Source: Clostridium jeddahitimonense (GTDB taxonomy: Bacteria > Bacillota > Clostridia > Clostridiales > Clostridiaceae). From it: DNA of 64,000 bases. The position numbers and the translations under genes were made by a program. Below are positions 45,542 to 55,577 of this stretch, in pieces (position 1 is the first letter of the stretch; each line of letters starts with the position of its first letter). The notes beneath the pieces are model-generated. The model searched no databases. It saw only the letters and a list, made by a program, of their open reading frames with translations, and was not told where the DNA came from. The stretch lies in the NCBI GenBank assembly GCA_000753455.2, contig LM994670.1, positions 1,736,702-1,800,701 on the forward strand, given 5' to 3'.

Positions 45542-46666
45542 ATGGGGCAAAAGAAATTAGGTTTTGGATTTATGAGACTACCAATTACAAATAAGGAAGA
45601 TCACTCTAGTATAGATTATAAACAAGTAAATGATATGGTAGATATATTTTTAGAAAGAGGATTTACCTATTTTGATACTGCATATATGTATCATAACTTT
45701 ATAAGTGAATCAGTAATAAAAGAAGCTGTTGTAAAACGTTATCCAAGAAGTGCTTTTACAATTGCAACAAAAATGCCAACGATGTTTTTAAAGAAAGAAG
45801 AAGATCTAGAGAGAATATTTAATGAGCAATTAGATAAAGTTGGAGTAGAGTACTTTGATTATTATTTACTTCATAATCTTGGGGTAACTAATTATGAAAT
45901 AGCAAAGAAATTTAATGCTTTTACATTTATCAAGAAAAAGAAAGCTGAAGGTAAGATAAAAAAGATAGGATTTTCTTTTCATGATACTGCAGACTTATTG
46001 GAGGAGATTTTAACAGAGCATCCAGAAGTTGATTTTGTTCAGCTTCAGCTTAACTATATTGATTGGGATAATGAAAGTATTCAATCTAGAAAATGTTATG
46101 AAGTTGCTACAAAGCATAATAAACCTGTAATAGTTATGGAGCCTATTAAGGGAGGAACATTAGCAAGTGTGCCACCTAAAGCAGAGAAATTGTTAAAAGA
46201 GTATAATAGAGATATGTCAGTGCCATCTTGGGCCATTAGATTTGCAGCAAGTCATGAAAATGTTATGATGGTTCTAAGTGGAATGTCAACAATGGAACAA
46301 TTATTAGATAATACAGGATATATGGAGAACTTTAAGCCTTTTAATGAAGAGGAATATGGCATTATTAATAATGTTGTAGATATAATAAATGATGCTATAG
46401 AAATTCCTTGCACTGCATGTCAATATTGTGTGGATGGATGTCCTAAAAAGATAGATATACCAAAGTATTTTGCTTTGTATAATGCAGAAAAGCAAGCAGG
46501 AAGCCAAGGATTTTCAACACAAGGTGTATATTATGCAAATTTAACTAAAACATATGGAAAAGCATCAGAATGTATTAATTGCAAGAAGTGTGAAAAAAGT
46601 TGTCCACAACATTTAAATATAGTAGGATACTTAAAAAATGTAGCAATGACTTTTGAAAAGATATAA
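45542..46666 (+). CDS. Aldo/keto reductase with C-terminal 4Fe-4S domain
   Basis: 374 residues. AKR TIM barrel (about 1-270) with catalytic Asp/Tyr in [10 protein letters not shown], Lys in ATKMP and His in YYLLHNLG; then a dicluster ferredoxin-like tail with [15 protein letters not shown] and [12 protein letters not shown]. This class is common in anaerobes and probably accepts reduced ferredoxin or NAD(P)H; substrate unknown, electrophilic aldehydes likely given the AdhR-type control. ATG 45542 follows GGAGGG. Confidence 0.9.
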   Translation: MGQKKLGFGFMRLPITNKEDHSSIDYKQVNDMVDIFLERGFTYFDTAYMYHNFISESVIKEAVVKRYPRSAFTIATKMPTMFLKKEEDLERIFNEQLDKVGVEYFDYYLLHNLGVTNYEIAKKFNAFTFIKKKKAEGKIKKIGFSFHDTADLLEEILTEHPEVDFVQLQLNYIDWDNESIQSRKCYEVATKHNKPVIVMEPIKGGTLASVPPKAEKLLKEYNRDMSVPSWAIRFAASHENVMMVLSGMSTMEQLLDNTGYMENFKPFNEEEYGIINNVVDIINDAIEIPCTACQYCVDGCPKKIDIPKYFALYNAEKQAGSQGFSTQGVYYANLTKTYGKASECINCKKCEKSCPQHLNIVGYLKNVAMTFEKI

Positions 46667-46698
46667 ATATAACTTAAAGATAAAAGGGAGATAAGTAT

Positions 46699-47085
46699 AT
46701 GACTATTACAGAGGTAAGTAGAAAATATAATTTAACAGCAGATACATTACGTTATTATGAAAGAATTGGATTGATTCCTCCTGTAAACAGAAATAATAGT
46801 GGAGTAAGATATTTTACTGAAGAAGATTGCAATTGGGTGCAGTTCATAAAATGTATGAGAGGTGCAGGTCTTTCAATTGAAGTATTAATTGAATACGTAA
46901 AAATGTTCCAAGAAGGCAATTCTACAGTAAAAGCTAGAAAAGAACTATTAATAGAACAACGTAATCAATTATCAGATAGAATTAGAGAAATGCAAGAAAC
47001 TTTGGATAGATTAGACAAAAAAATTGATGGCTACGAAGAAAGAGTTCTTAGAAGTGAAAAAGATTTAGTAAAAGCAGATAAATAA
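46699..47085 (+). CDS. MerR-family regulator, AdhR-like
   Basis: 128-residue MerR protein without effector domain: helix-turn-helix start TITEVSRKYNLTADTLRYYERIGLIPPV, wing SGVRYFTEEDC, and a C-terminal coiled coil (about 80-128). No Cys in a metal-site position is evident; the single-family AdhR/YraB proteins sense aldehydes. Cotranscribed with the aldo/keto reductase under the palindromic promoter at 45439. Confidence 0.88.
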   Translation: MTITEVSRKYNLTADTLRYYERIGLIPPVNRNNSGVRYFTEEDCNWVQFIKCMRGAGLSIEVLIEYVKMFQEGNSTVKARKELLIEQRNQLSDRIREMQETLDRLDKKIDGYEERVLRSEKDLVKADK

Positions 47086-47167
47086 ACAATAATGTAATTA
47101 TACTTATATATTTTAAAATTAATGATAATAGAAATTAGTTTACTGTAGTTAAAAGTTAGGGGGAGTC

Positions 47168-47551
47168 ATGAAATTAAATAAAATACATCATGTAGCAATA
47201 ATATGTTCAGACTATAGAGTCTCTAAAGAGTTTTATGTTGAGAAATTAGGACTTAAAGTTATAAGAGAAGTATATAGAAAAGAAAGGGATTCATACAAGC
47301 TAGATTTAGAAATAGGAGATAGTCAGATTGAGTTGTTTTCTTTTCCTAATGCGCCAAAAAGACCAAGCTATCCTGAAGCTCAGGGCTTAAGACATTTAGC
47401 TTTTGAAGTTGATAATATTGAAGAAACTGTAGAAGAGCTAAATCAAAAAGGAATAGGAACGGAGCCAATAAGAATTGATGAATGTACAGGTAGAAAATTT
47501 ACTTTCTTTGAGGATCCAGATAGATTACCATTAGAGTTATATGAATATTAG
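47168..47551 (+). CDS. VOC/glyoxalase-like protein (YaeR type)
   Basis: 127-residue vicinal-oxygen-chelate protein with two beta-alpha-beta3 halves. Metal-ligand candidates are His8 in IHHVAI, His in RHLAFEV (about residue 78) and Glu in LPLELYEY (about 124). Could be a lactoylglutathione lyase-like detoxification enzyme; next to an aldehyde-type AKR/MerR pair this fits. AGGGGGAG ribosome site; stop codon overlaps the terminator stem. Confidence 0.83.
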   Translation: MKLNKIHHVAIICSDYRVSKEFYVEKLGLKVIREVYRKERDSYKLDLEIGDSQIELFSFPNAPKRPSYPEAQGLRHLAFEVDNIEETVEELNQKGIGTEPIRIDECTGRKFTFFEDPDRLPLELYEY

Positions 47552-47585
47552 TAAAAGAGCTAAGCTTAACTTAGCTCTTTTACAT
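47551..47585 (+). terminator. Terminator overlapping the VOC gene stop
   Basis: 14-bp stem GTAAAAGAGCTAAG / CTTAGCTCTTTTAC (47551-47564 with 47570-47583) beginning at the last base of the stop codon. The stem itself supplies the T-run. Confidence 0.88.
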
Positions 47586-47727
47586 TTTAAATAGGAATAA
47601 AATTAATAATTATAAATATAGTTATTTAGAAAATATTAATTTGAGGAATCAAATATTAACGATTTAATTTATATATAATTATAATTTAAGGCTATAATTA
47701 TATATAAATTAGAATAAGAGGTAATAT

Positions 47728-48474
47728 ATGAAGTGTTTGGTTATTCATGGAAGTCCAAGAAGAAGTAATACTTGGGAAGTTTTAAATATGGTAGAGAACG
47801 AAATGAAACGAATTGGTGACTTTGATTTTGAATTAATAGAGTTATCAAAGGAGAAAATACCTACATGTATAGGGTGTTTTAATTGTATTTTTAAAGGTGA
47901 GGATAAATGTCCTCATAAAAACTTTATAATACCGTTAGTTAAGAAGATAGAGGAAGCAGATGCTCTTATAATTACATCGCCAGTTTACTCTATGCAACTT
48001 TCAGGTTTATTAAAAAACTTTATTGATCATATGTCTTACAACTTTCATAGACCTAGATTTTATAATAAAAAAGCACTTATAATAACTACAACTGCAGGAG
48101 CAGGACATAAGGATACAGCAAAGTACCTTGAAGAAGTAATGTATTTTTGGGGAGTGAATTATGTTATGACAATACCTATAGCTTATAGAAGTTATGAACT
48201 TAAAGAAAGCAATAAAAGAAAAATCTTAAAAGGTGCAAGAACCTTTAGTAAAGAATTATTAAGTAATAAACTTCATGAACCATCTATGAAATCTATAATT
48301 ATGTATAATATGTGGAAACAGTCAGCTGATGGAAAAGATAAAAATACTGTTGCCGATTATAATTACTGGAGCAAAGAAGAACTAAAAAATTCAGTTTATT
48401 ATCCAGGAGTTCCTATAAATTTAGTTCGGAAAATAGCAGCTAAAATTGTTTCGAATATGTTTAATAATAGTTAA
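47728..48474 (+). CDS. Flavodoxin-fold NAD(P)H-dependent oxidoreductase
   Basis: 248 residues, iron-sulfur-flavoprotein/NADPH-FMN reductase superfamily. FMN phosphate loop is VIHGSPRRSNTW (residues 5-16), and a Cys-rich segment CIGCFNCIFKGEDKC (about 50-64) resembles the compact cluster motif of iron-sulfur flavoproteins. TSPVYSMQLSGLLKNFIDH follows. Redox partner unknown. Confidence 0.82.
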   Translation: MKCLVIHGSPRRSNTWEVLNMVENEMKRIGDFDFELIELSKEKIPTCIGCFNCIFKGEDKCPHKNFIIPLVKKIEEADALIITSPVYSMQLSGLLKNFIDHMSYNFHRPRFYNKKALIITTTAGAGHKDTAKYLEEVMYFWGVNYVMTIPIAYRSYELKESNKRKILKGARTFSKELLSNKLHEPSMKSIIMYNMWKQSADGKDKNTVADYNYWSKEELKNSVYYPGVPINLVRKIAAKIVSNMFNNS

Positions 48475-48490
48475 ATATATTCGAAACAAT
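48445..48490 (+). terminator. Inverted repeat across the flavoprotein gene end
   Basis: Perfect 14-bp stem ATTGTTTCGAATAT / ATATTCGAAACAAT (48445-48458 with 48477-48490); the left arm is coding sequence and the stop is in the loop. T-run absent, so terminator function is only probable. Confidence 0.6.
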
Positions 48491-48629
48491 TCATTATTAT
48501 AAGATTAGTTTAGGAAAATAAATCAAAATATTTATGGTAATTAATGGTAAAAAGTGGTATACTTATGTCAAGATATATTTTTTAACAATTAAGTAAACGT
48601 ATTCAATATTATTTAAGGAGGAGTTAGAT

Positions 48630-48755
48630 ATGTGTAAAGAAGAGTTAAACAATCTAAATCAAGAGGAAGAAGTAAAAGTTGCAGAAAAGGTTGAAGTTAT
48701 GGAAAATACTAGAGATGAAAAGCTTAAGGAGTATGAAGATTTACTAGGATTTTAA
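48630..48755 (+). CDS. Small acidic protein, 41 aa
   Basis: Short frame MCKEELNNLNQEEEVKVAEK..., Glu/Lys-rich and probably one helix, ending in YEDLLGF. The AAGGAGGAG ribosome site at ideal spacing and a terminator 23 bases after the stop make it a convincing small gene. No function recognised. Confidence 0.7.
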   Translation: MCKEELNNLNQEEEVKVAEKVEVMENTRDEKLKEYEDLLGF

Positions 48756-48777
48756 AACTTATAAACTATATATTATA

Positions 48778-48808
48778 AAAAGAGGCCACTTAAGTGGTCT
48801 CTTTATTT
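48778..48808. terminator. Terminator after the small gene
   Basis: 13-bp stem AAAGAGGCCACTT / AAGTGGTCTCTTT followed by T-rich sequence; the converging propeller gene ends 40 bases away, so it may work both ways. Confidence 0.85.
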
Positions 48809-48849
48809 ATAATTAAACAGGTAAAAAAGAAGTTTTTATCTTAATTATA

Positions 48850-50370
48850 CTAAGTTTCATTTGGAAGTAATTTGATTATTTCAGGTATATATTTTTTTAG
48901 TATTCCAAAGTTTTTAGAAATTTCTCTTTGAAGTTTTTGATATTCATATGGATAAAGATTATAAAAATTTTTATAACGTATGCAATGAGAGTTTTGCTTT
49001 TCGTAACCTTTCCAAACTTGGCAACCTCTAAAAGGATTTGAAGTGCCTATTAATAATTCATTATTGCTTCCTACATATAGTATACGACCACCATAGTTAG
49101 TTCTATATCCTAGACCATTTTTGAATACAGATCTAAAACATCTACCATCATTTGATTTATATAAATCAAAACCAAATGGATAATGATATTTATTTAATAA
49201 GGATATAATATTTTTATAGGTTTTAATAATTATTGCAGTATTTCTTTTACCTATTTTATTTTCAAAATGGCATTTATTAGCTAATAGAGTATCAAGTATA
49301 ACTTGCATATTACTTGAATCATCAAATGTTGATATTAATAAAGAGTCATTGTATTGTTGAATTTGCCAAGCATAAACATTAAAAGGATTATTAAATCCAG
49401 ATTTATATCCACTGATACTACGACCACGATGACCTCTAGATGGTATTGATGGAGTTATAGGCTTTCCTCCAATAACTAAATCCCAATTATCATATTTATC
49501 TATTCTAATAATATCAAAACCAACTGGCAAGGCCCAAGATATTGGTGGAGGCTTTGTTCCACTTACATAAAGGTGATCATTAAACACACCTATGCTTAAT
49601 GAATATTGATTCTCGGCATCTCCAAAACCCTTATCTACGATAAGAGTCCAGTCATTCATTTCAGGAACTTCTTTATTACTTCTCCATACTTGTACACCAG
49701 AAGAATGGGTTGTAGATACATATAATCTATTATTAAAAATAGCCATATTTGAAACTCCGCCTTTAGGGTTTTTATTAGGATTAAAATGAGGGTTACTAGT
49801 ATCAGTTATATTTTCCCAAGGATAGTATTCAGGATCTCTAGATCTATAAATAAGTGGTCTTTCACTAAAGTTAGTTTCATCTACAACTGCAAGATAAAGC
49901 TTTCCTTTTATGGTTATCATATATCTAGATGAGTTTCCTTTAAGTGCATTATAAGGCATTACAAACCAATCTATACCATTATAAGATTTTAAAACTTTAA
50001 CTTGAACTCCATATGTTGATGCGTATAGACATGGAGTAGAATCAGCAGATTTAGCTTTAATCATAAATCTAATACCAGTAATTCCAGAGTTAGGTTCTGC
50101 TTTATAAACGCATTGCCACTTTTTAGTACCATCTTTTTTATATCTCCAAATTTCTGCTAAATTATCTTGTGAAATTGGTCTAATTATTTCAGGAATATTA
50201 ATATCAGGATAAATTGATTGAAGAATTGTTAAAGGTATATTTCTACCTGTACCGACATAAATGTAGTCATTCAGTTCACTAATTGACCAAGCATAGTTAT
50301 TTTGTCTAGCATTATCTAAATTTCTATAGTCAAAACCATCTATAGAATTTAGTTTTTTAAATTTGTACAT
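48850..50370 (-). CDS. Hypothetical beta-propeller-like protein
   Basis: 506 residues, no signal peptide. Repeated strands of the type YVGTGRN, LYASTYGVQV, LYLAVVDE, LYVSTTHSSGVQVWRS, LYVSGTKPP, LLISTFDDSSN and LLIGTSNPFRGCQVW recur at about 50-70 residue intervals, suggesting a six- or seven-bladed propeller. I recognise no catalytic motif. Good AGGAG ribosome site; divergent from the next gene. The 189-base divergent gap (50371-50559) is extremely AT-rich with no clear site. Confidence 0.65.
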   Translation of the reverse strand: MYKFKKLNSIDGFDYRNLDNARQNNYAWSISELNDYIYVGTGRNIPLTILQSIYPDINIPEIIRPISQDNLAEIWRYKKDGTKKWQCVYKAEPNSGITGIRFMIKAKSADSTPCLYASTYGVQVKVLKSYNGIDWFVMPYNALKGNSSRYMITIKGKLYLAVVDETNFSERPLIYRSRDPEYYPWENITDTSNPHFNPNKNPKGGVSNMAIFNNRLYVSTTHSSGVQVWRSNKEVPEMNDWTLIVDKGFGDAENQYSLSIGVFNDHLYVSGTKPPPISWALPVGFDIIRIDKYDNWDLVIGGKPITPSIPSRGHRGRSISGYKSGFNNPFNVYAWQIQQYNDSLLISTFDDSSNMQVILDTLLANKCHFENKIGKRNTAIIIKTYKNIISLLNKYHYPFGFDLYKSNDGRCFRSVFKNGLGYRTNYGGRILYVGSNNELLIGTSNPFRGCQVWKGYEKQNSHCIRYKNFYNLYPYEYQKLQREISKNFGILKKYIPEIIKLLPNET

Positions 50371-50559
50371 TTGTTGAACTCCTTATTTAAATATGGATTT
50401 GTACTATATAATACGATGATAATATGTAAATCGTTACGTATTTTAATATTAATAAATAAGATATTTTATTTATTATTTTTTATAGACTATTATTTCAAGC
50501 ACATTATTATTTGAATATTTATATTATTATATTGATATTTAAATTTAGGAGGACTCAAA

Positions 50560-51186
50560 TTGTCATCAGATTTAAAAGAGGTAAAGGAGTTAAAAGATTT
50601 AATATGTAGGAAGAAAGTATCTATAATTAAGAAGAAATATGAAAGATCTGAAAAGAGGATTTATAAAAAGCTTTTAGCTTGCAATAAAGATAAAAATGAA
50701 GAATACTTAACTAAATGCATATTTATTGAGTTTAAAAAAAGATACTTTTCAACTCTTTATAAAAGAGTTGATGAACTTATAAATAGCTGCATTTTAGATA
50801 TTGAACCAGCAATGAGAGAGTTTGTTTTTGAAAAGAGAAGAAATAGAGCTTTTGAAGTGTTAGTATTAATAAAGAACATATTAGATAGAAATTGTATACG
50901 TTGGGCGATTATGGATGACTATATAAAATGTAGAGAGAAGTGTATGTGTCCTGAAAGTATTTGTATAGTTGTTTGTAAGGAACATATGAATGCTGCATGT
51001 AATGTTTTCAATGTAATAGGAGAGAAAAAAGGTACCAACATCTATATGATTAATGGCGTAGAAGTTCACCTTAGTTTTGGATATGCTATAGAAAATAGAA
51101 GTTATAACTTAGGAGAGTATGATATAGGATATTGTAATCTAGAGAGTGAAGAGATTCCAGTGTTAGTAGAGCCAAGAAAATCATAG
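50560..51186 (+). CDS. Hypothetical protein, 208 aa
   Basis: Starts at TTG after TTAGGAGG. The N-terminal half is basic and helical. The C-terminal half (NCIRWAIMDDYIKC..., CIVVCKEHMNAAC..., NGVEVHLSFGYAIE) has a faint nucleotidyltransferase-like alternation but not the GSxxxxDxD catalytic motif. Cys-rich (nine Cys). Function unknown; possibly cotranscribed with the next gene 33 bases on. Confidence 0.5.
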   Translation: MSSDLKEVKELKDLICRKKVSIIKKKYERSEKRIYKKLLACNKDKNEEYLTKCIFIEFKKRYFSTLYKRVDELINSCILDIEPAMREFVFEKRRNRAFEVLVLIKNILDRNCIRWAIMDDYIKCREKCMCPESICIVVCKEHMNAACNVFNVIGEKKGTNIYMINGVEVHLSFGYAIENRSYNLGEYDIGYCNLESEEIPVLVEPRKS

Positions 51187-51219
51187 TATAGTTATATAGC
51201 AATTCTATAGAGGGAACTT

Positions 51220-51831
51220 ATGACAAAAAGAAAAAAGAGAAAAAAGTCTTTTTGTGAAGACTTTAGTAATTTTCAGCTACCGCCTTGTGCCAAATTTTTA
51301 GGAAGTGCGAACCCTTTTGTTAAAGATGATAAGATTATATATAGAAACAATAATAGATTATATTTATTTTTAAGTTTCAATACAAAAACAAGTAATGGAA
51401 AAGCGTATAATCCAATAGATCCAAGTACGTATAATTTAACTGGCGTTGGAAATTTGCAAATAGAGCTATACTTTTTTATAATTGGATTATTTATTAATGA
51501 AGTACAAAAAGGTAAGATAAAAGAATATGAAGATATTATGATACATGAAGATGATAATGCAGATAAATTTATTAAAAGTGTTTTAGACAATGAATATACT
51601 ATTACCTCAGAATTTATACCATCCTTAACTTATATGGTTTCTAATGCTAGTGCAGTAGTTCCAGTATTTACTGGAGTTATAGAGATAAGTCCTGTTAATT
51701 TTTATATTATTCTGATGCTAAGTCGCTTTTATGGTGATTATGGTTTATTATTTAGTGATAATGCATATGTTACAAATGACTTTATAAATATTGCCTTGGC
51801 AAATACTTATGTTGAATTTTGCAAATGTTGA
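51220..51831 (+). CDS. Hypothetical protein, 203 aa
   Basis: Basic N-terminus (TKRKKRKKSFCEDF), then a mixed region with two hydrophobic stretches (LQIELYFFIIGLFINEV and NFYIILMLSRFYGDYGLLF). No family recognised. AGAGGGAA ribosome site; followed by a terminator before fbp. Confidence 0.5.
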   Translation: MTKRKKRKKSFCEDFSNFQLPPCAKFLGSANPFVKDDKIIYRNNNRLYLFLSFNTKTSNGKAYNPIDPSTYNLTGVGNLQIELYFFIIGLFINEVQKGKIKEYEDIMIHEDDNADKFIKSVLDNEYTITSEFIPSLTYMVSNASAVVPVFTGVIEISPVNFYIILMLSRFYGDYGLLFSDNAYVTNDFINIALANTYVEFCKC

Positions 51832-51910
51832 TTGTTATTTGTAGTAAAATGCTATAAAAATTATAGAGGAAAAATATATGATAAATAGAATATAATTATA
51901 TATGGAATTT

Positions 51911-51960
51911 ATAAGCACTACATTATAAGAAGGTTTTCTTATGGTAGTGTTTATTTTTTT
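51911..51960 (+). terminator. Terminator upstream of fbp
   Basis: Long imperfect stem (ATAAGCACTAC with GTAGTGTTTAT, inner TATAAGAA/TTCTTATG) ending in seven T, 16 bases before fbp. Its closeness to the fbp ribosome site leaves open that it acts as an attenuator of fbp. Confidence 0.7.
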
Positions 51961-51975
51961 ATAAGGGGGATTGGT

Positions 51976-53967
51976 GTGGAAAAGTTAAATGAGGAGCTTT
52001 TTGAAGAAAAAATAAATGAATTAGATTATTTAAAGTTATTAGCTAAACAATATCCAAGTATAGGCGATGCTGCAACTGAAATAATTAATCTAGAGGCTAT
52101 ACTAAATTTACCTAAAGGAACAGAACATTTCTTGACAGATTTACACGGGGAGTATGAGCCTTTTGTTCACGTTTTAAAGAATGGATCAGGGGTAGTTAAG
52201 ATTAAGATTGAAGAGATTTTTGGAAACTCCTTAAGTGTGAAGGATAAGAAGAGCTTAGCAACACTTGTATATTATCCAGAACAGAAGTTGGAGATTATCG
52301 CCAAGGAAGAAAAGGATATTGAGGATTGGTATAAGATAACGCTATATAGATTGATGGAGTTGTGTAAATATGTATCTTCTAAATATACTCGTTCTAAGGT
52401 TAGAAAAGCCTTACCGAAAGAGTTTGCATATATCATTGAAGAATTATTGCATGAACAACAAGATAGGGAAGATAAGCAAGAGTATTATAAGAGAATAATA
52501 ACTACAATTATAGATATAGGAAGGGCTGATGAATTTATTATAGCTCTTTCAAAGCTTATTCAAAGATTAGTAATAGATAGGTTGCATATAGTTGGTGATA
52601 TTTTTGATAGAGGACCTAGGCCAGATATTATAATGGATACTCTTATAGATTACCATTCTGTAGATATTCAATGGGGAAATCATGATATGTTATGGATGGC
52701 AGCAGCGGCAGGATGTAAGGCATGTATAGCTAATGTATTAAGAATATCATTAAAGTATTCTAATGTTGATGTAATCGAGGACATGTATGGAATAAATTTA
52801 TTACCATTAGCAACATTTGCGCTTAGATATTATAAGGAAGATCCTTGTATAAATTTTATTCCTAATTTAAAAGAGGAAGAATGTTATGTAAATAATGAAG
52901 AAGATTTAATTGCAAAGATGCATAAAGCTATAACGATAATTCAGTTTAAGCTAGAGGCTGAGATAATAAGAAGACGAAAAGAATTTAAGATGGACAAACG
53001 AATGCTTTTAGATAAAATTAACTATAAAGAAGGAACAATAAATATAGAGGGGAAGGTATATGAGCTAAAAGATAAAAACTTTCCAACTGTAAATAAAGAT
53101 GACCCATTTAAGATTACTGATGAAGAATACATTCTTATAGATAAATTAGTATCGTCTTTTATAAACAGTGAAAAATTGCAAAAGCATGTAACTTTTCTAT
53201 TTAGTAAAGGTAGCCTATATTTAAAGTATAATTCTAATCTTTTATTTCATGGCTGCATTCCATTAAACTCTGACAAGACTTTTAAAGAGATGGAGATTGA
53301 AGGTAAGTTATATAAAGGAAGAGCACTACTAGAAAAATTCGAGGTTTTAGCTAGAAAAGGTTATTTTAATAAAGTTTGTCTTGAAGAAAAGCTTTATGGA
53401 ATGGATATTATGTGGTATCTATGGTGCGGACCGGTATCTTCTTTATTTGGAAAAGAAGATATGACAACTTTTGAAAGATATTTTATAGAAGATAAAAGTT
53501 TACACAAAGAGTTTAAAAATCCATATTTTAAATTAAGAGATGATGAAGAAGTTTGTGATTTAATATTTGAAGAATTTGGCTTAGATAAAGATGAATCGAG
53601 AATAATAAATGGACATGTTCCTGTTAATAGAAAATCAGGTGAAAGTCCAATAAAAGCAAATGGAAAAATCTTAGTTATTGATGGTGGTTTTTCAAAAGCT
53701 TATAGAGGTAAAACAGGGATAGCAGGATATACGTTAATATATAATTCTTATGGAATGGTACTAGCATCACACCAACCTTTTGCTTCAATAGAAAAAGCTA
53801 TTTTGGAAGAAACTGATATATTGTCAACTAACATGATTGTAGATAGAAAAGTTGAAAGAAGACGTGTAGGAGATACTGATATTGGTAATGTTTTAAAGAA
53901 GCAGATAAGAGAGTTGAAATTATTGCTAATTGCCTATAGAAAAGGGTTTATAAAAGAAAATAATTAG
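51976..53967 (+). CDS. fbp: Class III fructose-1,6-bisphosphatase
   Basis: Gluconeogenic hydrolysis of fructose-1,6-bisphosphate. 663 residues, the usual length of the Firmicute class III enzyme, with calcineurin-type metal motifs [10 protein letters not shown] (about residue 55), [11 protein letters not shown] (about 212), WGNHDMLWM (about 235) and the late [15 protein letters not shown] start after AAGGGGG. Confidence 0.95.
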   Translation: MEKLNEELFEEKINELDYLKLLAKQYPSIGDAATEIINLEAILNLPKGTEHFLTDLHGEYEPFVHVLKNGSGVVKIKIEEIFGNSLSVKDKKSLATLVYYPEQKLEIIAKEEKDIEDWYKITLYRLMELCKYVSSKYTRSKVRKALPKEFAYIIEELLHEQQDREDKQEYYKRIITTIIDIGRADEFIIALSKLIQRLVIDRLHIVGDIFDRGPRPDIIMDTLIDYHSVDIQWGNHDMLWMAAAAGCKACIANVLRISLKYSNVDVIEDMYGINLLPLATFALRYYKEDPCINFIPNLKEEECYVNNEEDLIAKMHKAITIIQFKLEAEIIRRRKEFKMDKRMLLDKINYKEGTINIEGKVYELKDKNFPTVNKDDPFKITDEEYILIDKLVSSFINSEKLQKHVTFLFSKGSLYLKYNSNLLFHGCIPLNSDKTFKEMEIEGKLYKGRALLEKFEVLARKGYFNKVCLEEKLYGMDIMWYLWCGPVSSLFGKEDMTTFERYFIEDKSLHKEFKNPYFKLRDDEEVCDLIFEEFGLDKDESRIINGHVPVNRKSGESPIKANGKILVIDGGFSKAYRGKTGIAGYTLIYNSYGMVLASHQPFASIEKAILEETDILSTNMIVDRKVERRRVGDTDIGNVLKKQIRELKLLLIAYRKGFIKENN

Positions 53968-54113
53968 TACACTTTTGCAGGAAGAAGAGATTTAGTGCAA
54001 AAAATTTACAAGTAAATAAAATCAAAAAAATAAATAATTATAGCTATGTTATATGTAAAAATATGGTATAATATTAAGCGATATATGGTGTAGGGAATAA
54101 AAGGGGGAGAAAT

Positions 54114-54452
54114 ATGGGAATATACAGTTTTGATGTAAAATTAACTCTAGATGAAACCATTAGTAGGTTAGATTCAGAAATTATAAAAGGAACAATAACT
54201 GAAAAAATTGATTTTCATGAAATTCATTCAGAGTGTAAGAATAAAGCAGTTGTTATGGTATATGGAAAGAGATATTTTAGAGCTAGTAATAGACTTACAT
54301 TGACACTTTGCATAGAAGAATTACAAGATAGGACTCATGTTCATGTTATTGGTATTGGTGGAATGGAAAGAACAGTTTCAGGTGAAGGTGAGGCAATTAG
54401 AAAGTTTACTAGTCTACCAAGAAGGATATTAGAAGAATATATAGTAGAGTAA
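54114..54452 (+). CDS. Conserved clostridial-type hypothetical protein, 112 aa
   Basis: Small alpha/beta protein (MGIYSFDVKLTLDETISRL...; VVMVYGKRYFRASNRLTLTL; HVIGIGGMERTVSGEGEA). It looks like the DUF6054-type family of Firmicutes, though I cannot confirm the number. Monocistronic between fbp and a terminator, with AAGGGGGAG ribosome site. Function unknown. Confidence 0.6.
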   Translation: MGIYSFDVKLTLDETISRLDSEIIKGTITEKIDFHEIHSECKNKAVVMVYGKRYFRASNRLTLTLCIEELQDRTHVHVIGIGGMERTVSGEGEAIRKFTSLPRRILEEYIVE

Positions 54453-54461
54453 TATTAATAT

Positions 54462-54515
54462 AAAATAGTGGGATATAAAATTGTTTTTTTTATTTTATAT
54501 CTCACTATTTTTTTT
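54462..54515 (+). terminator. Rho-independent terminator
   Basis: 19-bp stem (54462-54480 with 54493-54511, one G-U pair) with core AAAATAGTG and a T-run, after the 112-residue gene. Confidence 0.88.
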
Positions 54516-54635
54516 GATTAATTTAAGAAATTATTTAGAACATAGAAAAGTGTTAAGTAATATACTATAATGGAATATACGTAAATTAAAAAATATAATA
54601 ATTAAAAAATGAAGTGTTTCTGGGGGAGTTGGAAA

Positions 54636-55352
54636 ATGCTGAAAAGAATAATATATGAAGTTAAAAAATATGAGTACAAGCTAGATTTAGTATGGTTTAT
54701 TTTATTCCCATTGTTTAATTTGGTATACATCTTAGCAAATCATATTTATAAAAAGGGATTTGATTTAACTATAGCTTTGGATACACTGATACCATTAGTA
54801 CCTATTTTTGTTATTCCATATGTTTACTGGTATATATATATGATTATTGGATACTTTGTAATATCTATTACTAATAGAAAAGAATATATGAGAAGTATGT
54901 TAGGTCTATTTTTAGGTATGTGGATAAGCTATATTATATATTTTATATTTCCTACAGAAATTGTTAGGCCTACTTTAGTAGATAATAGTTTTTTCAATAG
55001 TATTATTAATATTATTTATATAAGTGATAGACCATTTAATTGTTTTCCGTCTTTACATGTATTGGGAACTTACTTTGTTATGAGATATACAAAGAAGGAT
55101 AACAATAAGTATATCTATTTTTATACTAAAATTGTAGGGGTTTTAATAATACTTTCCACTATTTTTATTAAACAACATTTTGTATTAGATGTAGTTGCAT
55201 CAATAGTATTGGTTGAGATAATTAATGTTATTGTGAAAAAAGTTAGTGATGAAAGATTAGAAAAATGTTTAAATGTGCCTTATTTAATATTAAGAAGAAT
55301 AACTAGTTATTCTCGCAAACTTGTAGGAATAGGCTCAAATGATAAGATATAA
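54636..55352 (+). CDS. PAP2-superfamily membrane phosphatase
   Basis: 238 residues with about six membrane segments. The lipid phosphatase/transferase motifs are RPFNCFPSLHVLGTYFV (C2, catalytic His in PSLH) and IKQHFVLDVVAS (C3, QHFVLD with His/Asp), in the variant typical of inositolphosphotransferase-like PAP2 proteins. A clear GGGGGAG precedes ATG 54636 by eight bases; the frame opens at 54609 without ribosome site. Confidence 0.83.
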   Translation: MLKRIIYEVKKYEYKLDLVWFILFPLFNLVYILANHIYKKGFDLTIALDTLIPLVPIFVIPYVYWYIYMIIGYFVISITNRKEYMRSMLGLFLGMWISYIIYFIFPTEIVRPTLVDNSFFNSIINIIYISDRPFNCFPSLHVLGTYFVMRYTKKDNNKYIYFYTKIVGVLIILSTIFIKQHFVLDVVASIVLVEIINVIVKKVSDERLEKCLNVPYLILRRITSYSRKLVGIGSNDKI

Positions 55353-55394
55353 AGCTATAAAATACCATAACATAATGAGTAATGAAAAATAAAT

Positions 55395-55445
55395 AAACGA
55401 GTGAGACTATTAAATTTTATAAGTTTAATGGACTCACTCGTTTTT
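55395..55445 (+). terminator. Terminator after the PAP2 gene
   Basis: Long stem with arms containing AAACGAGTGAG and CTCACTCGTTT, followed by T. It separates the PAP2 gene from the phospho-signalling operon. Confidence 0.88.
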
Positions 55446-55577
55446 ATATTGAGCTATTTTAAATATACTTAAAATTTCCTTAAATAATTTGTGAATTAGT
55501 AATATAAGAATTATGTTTACGTATAATTAAATATAAATTTTTAACCATGGAGTTAAATATTTTGAAAGGAGGATAGT

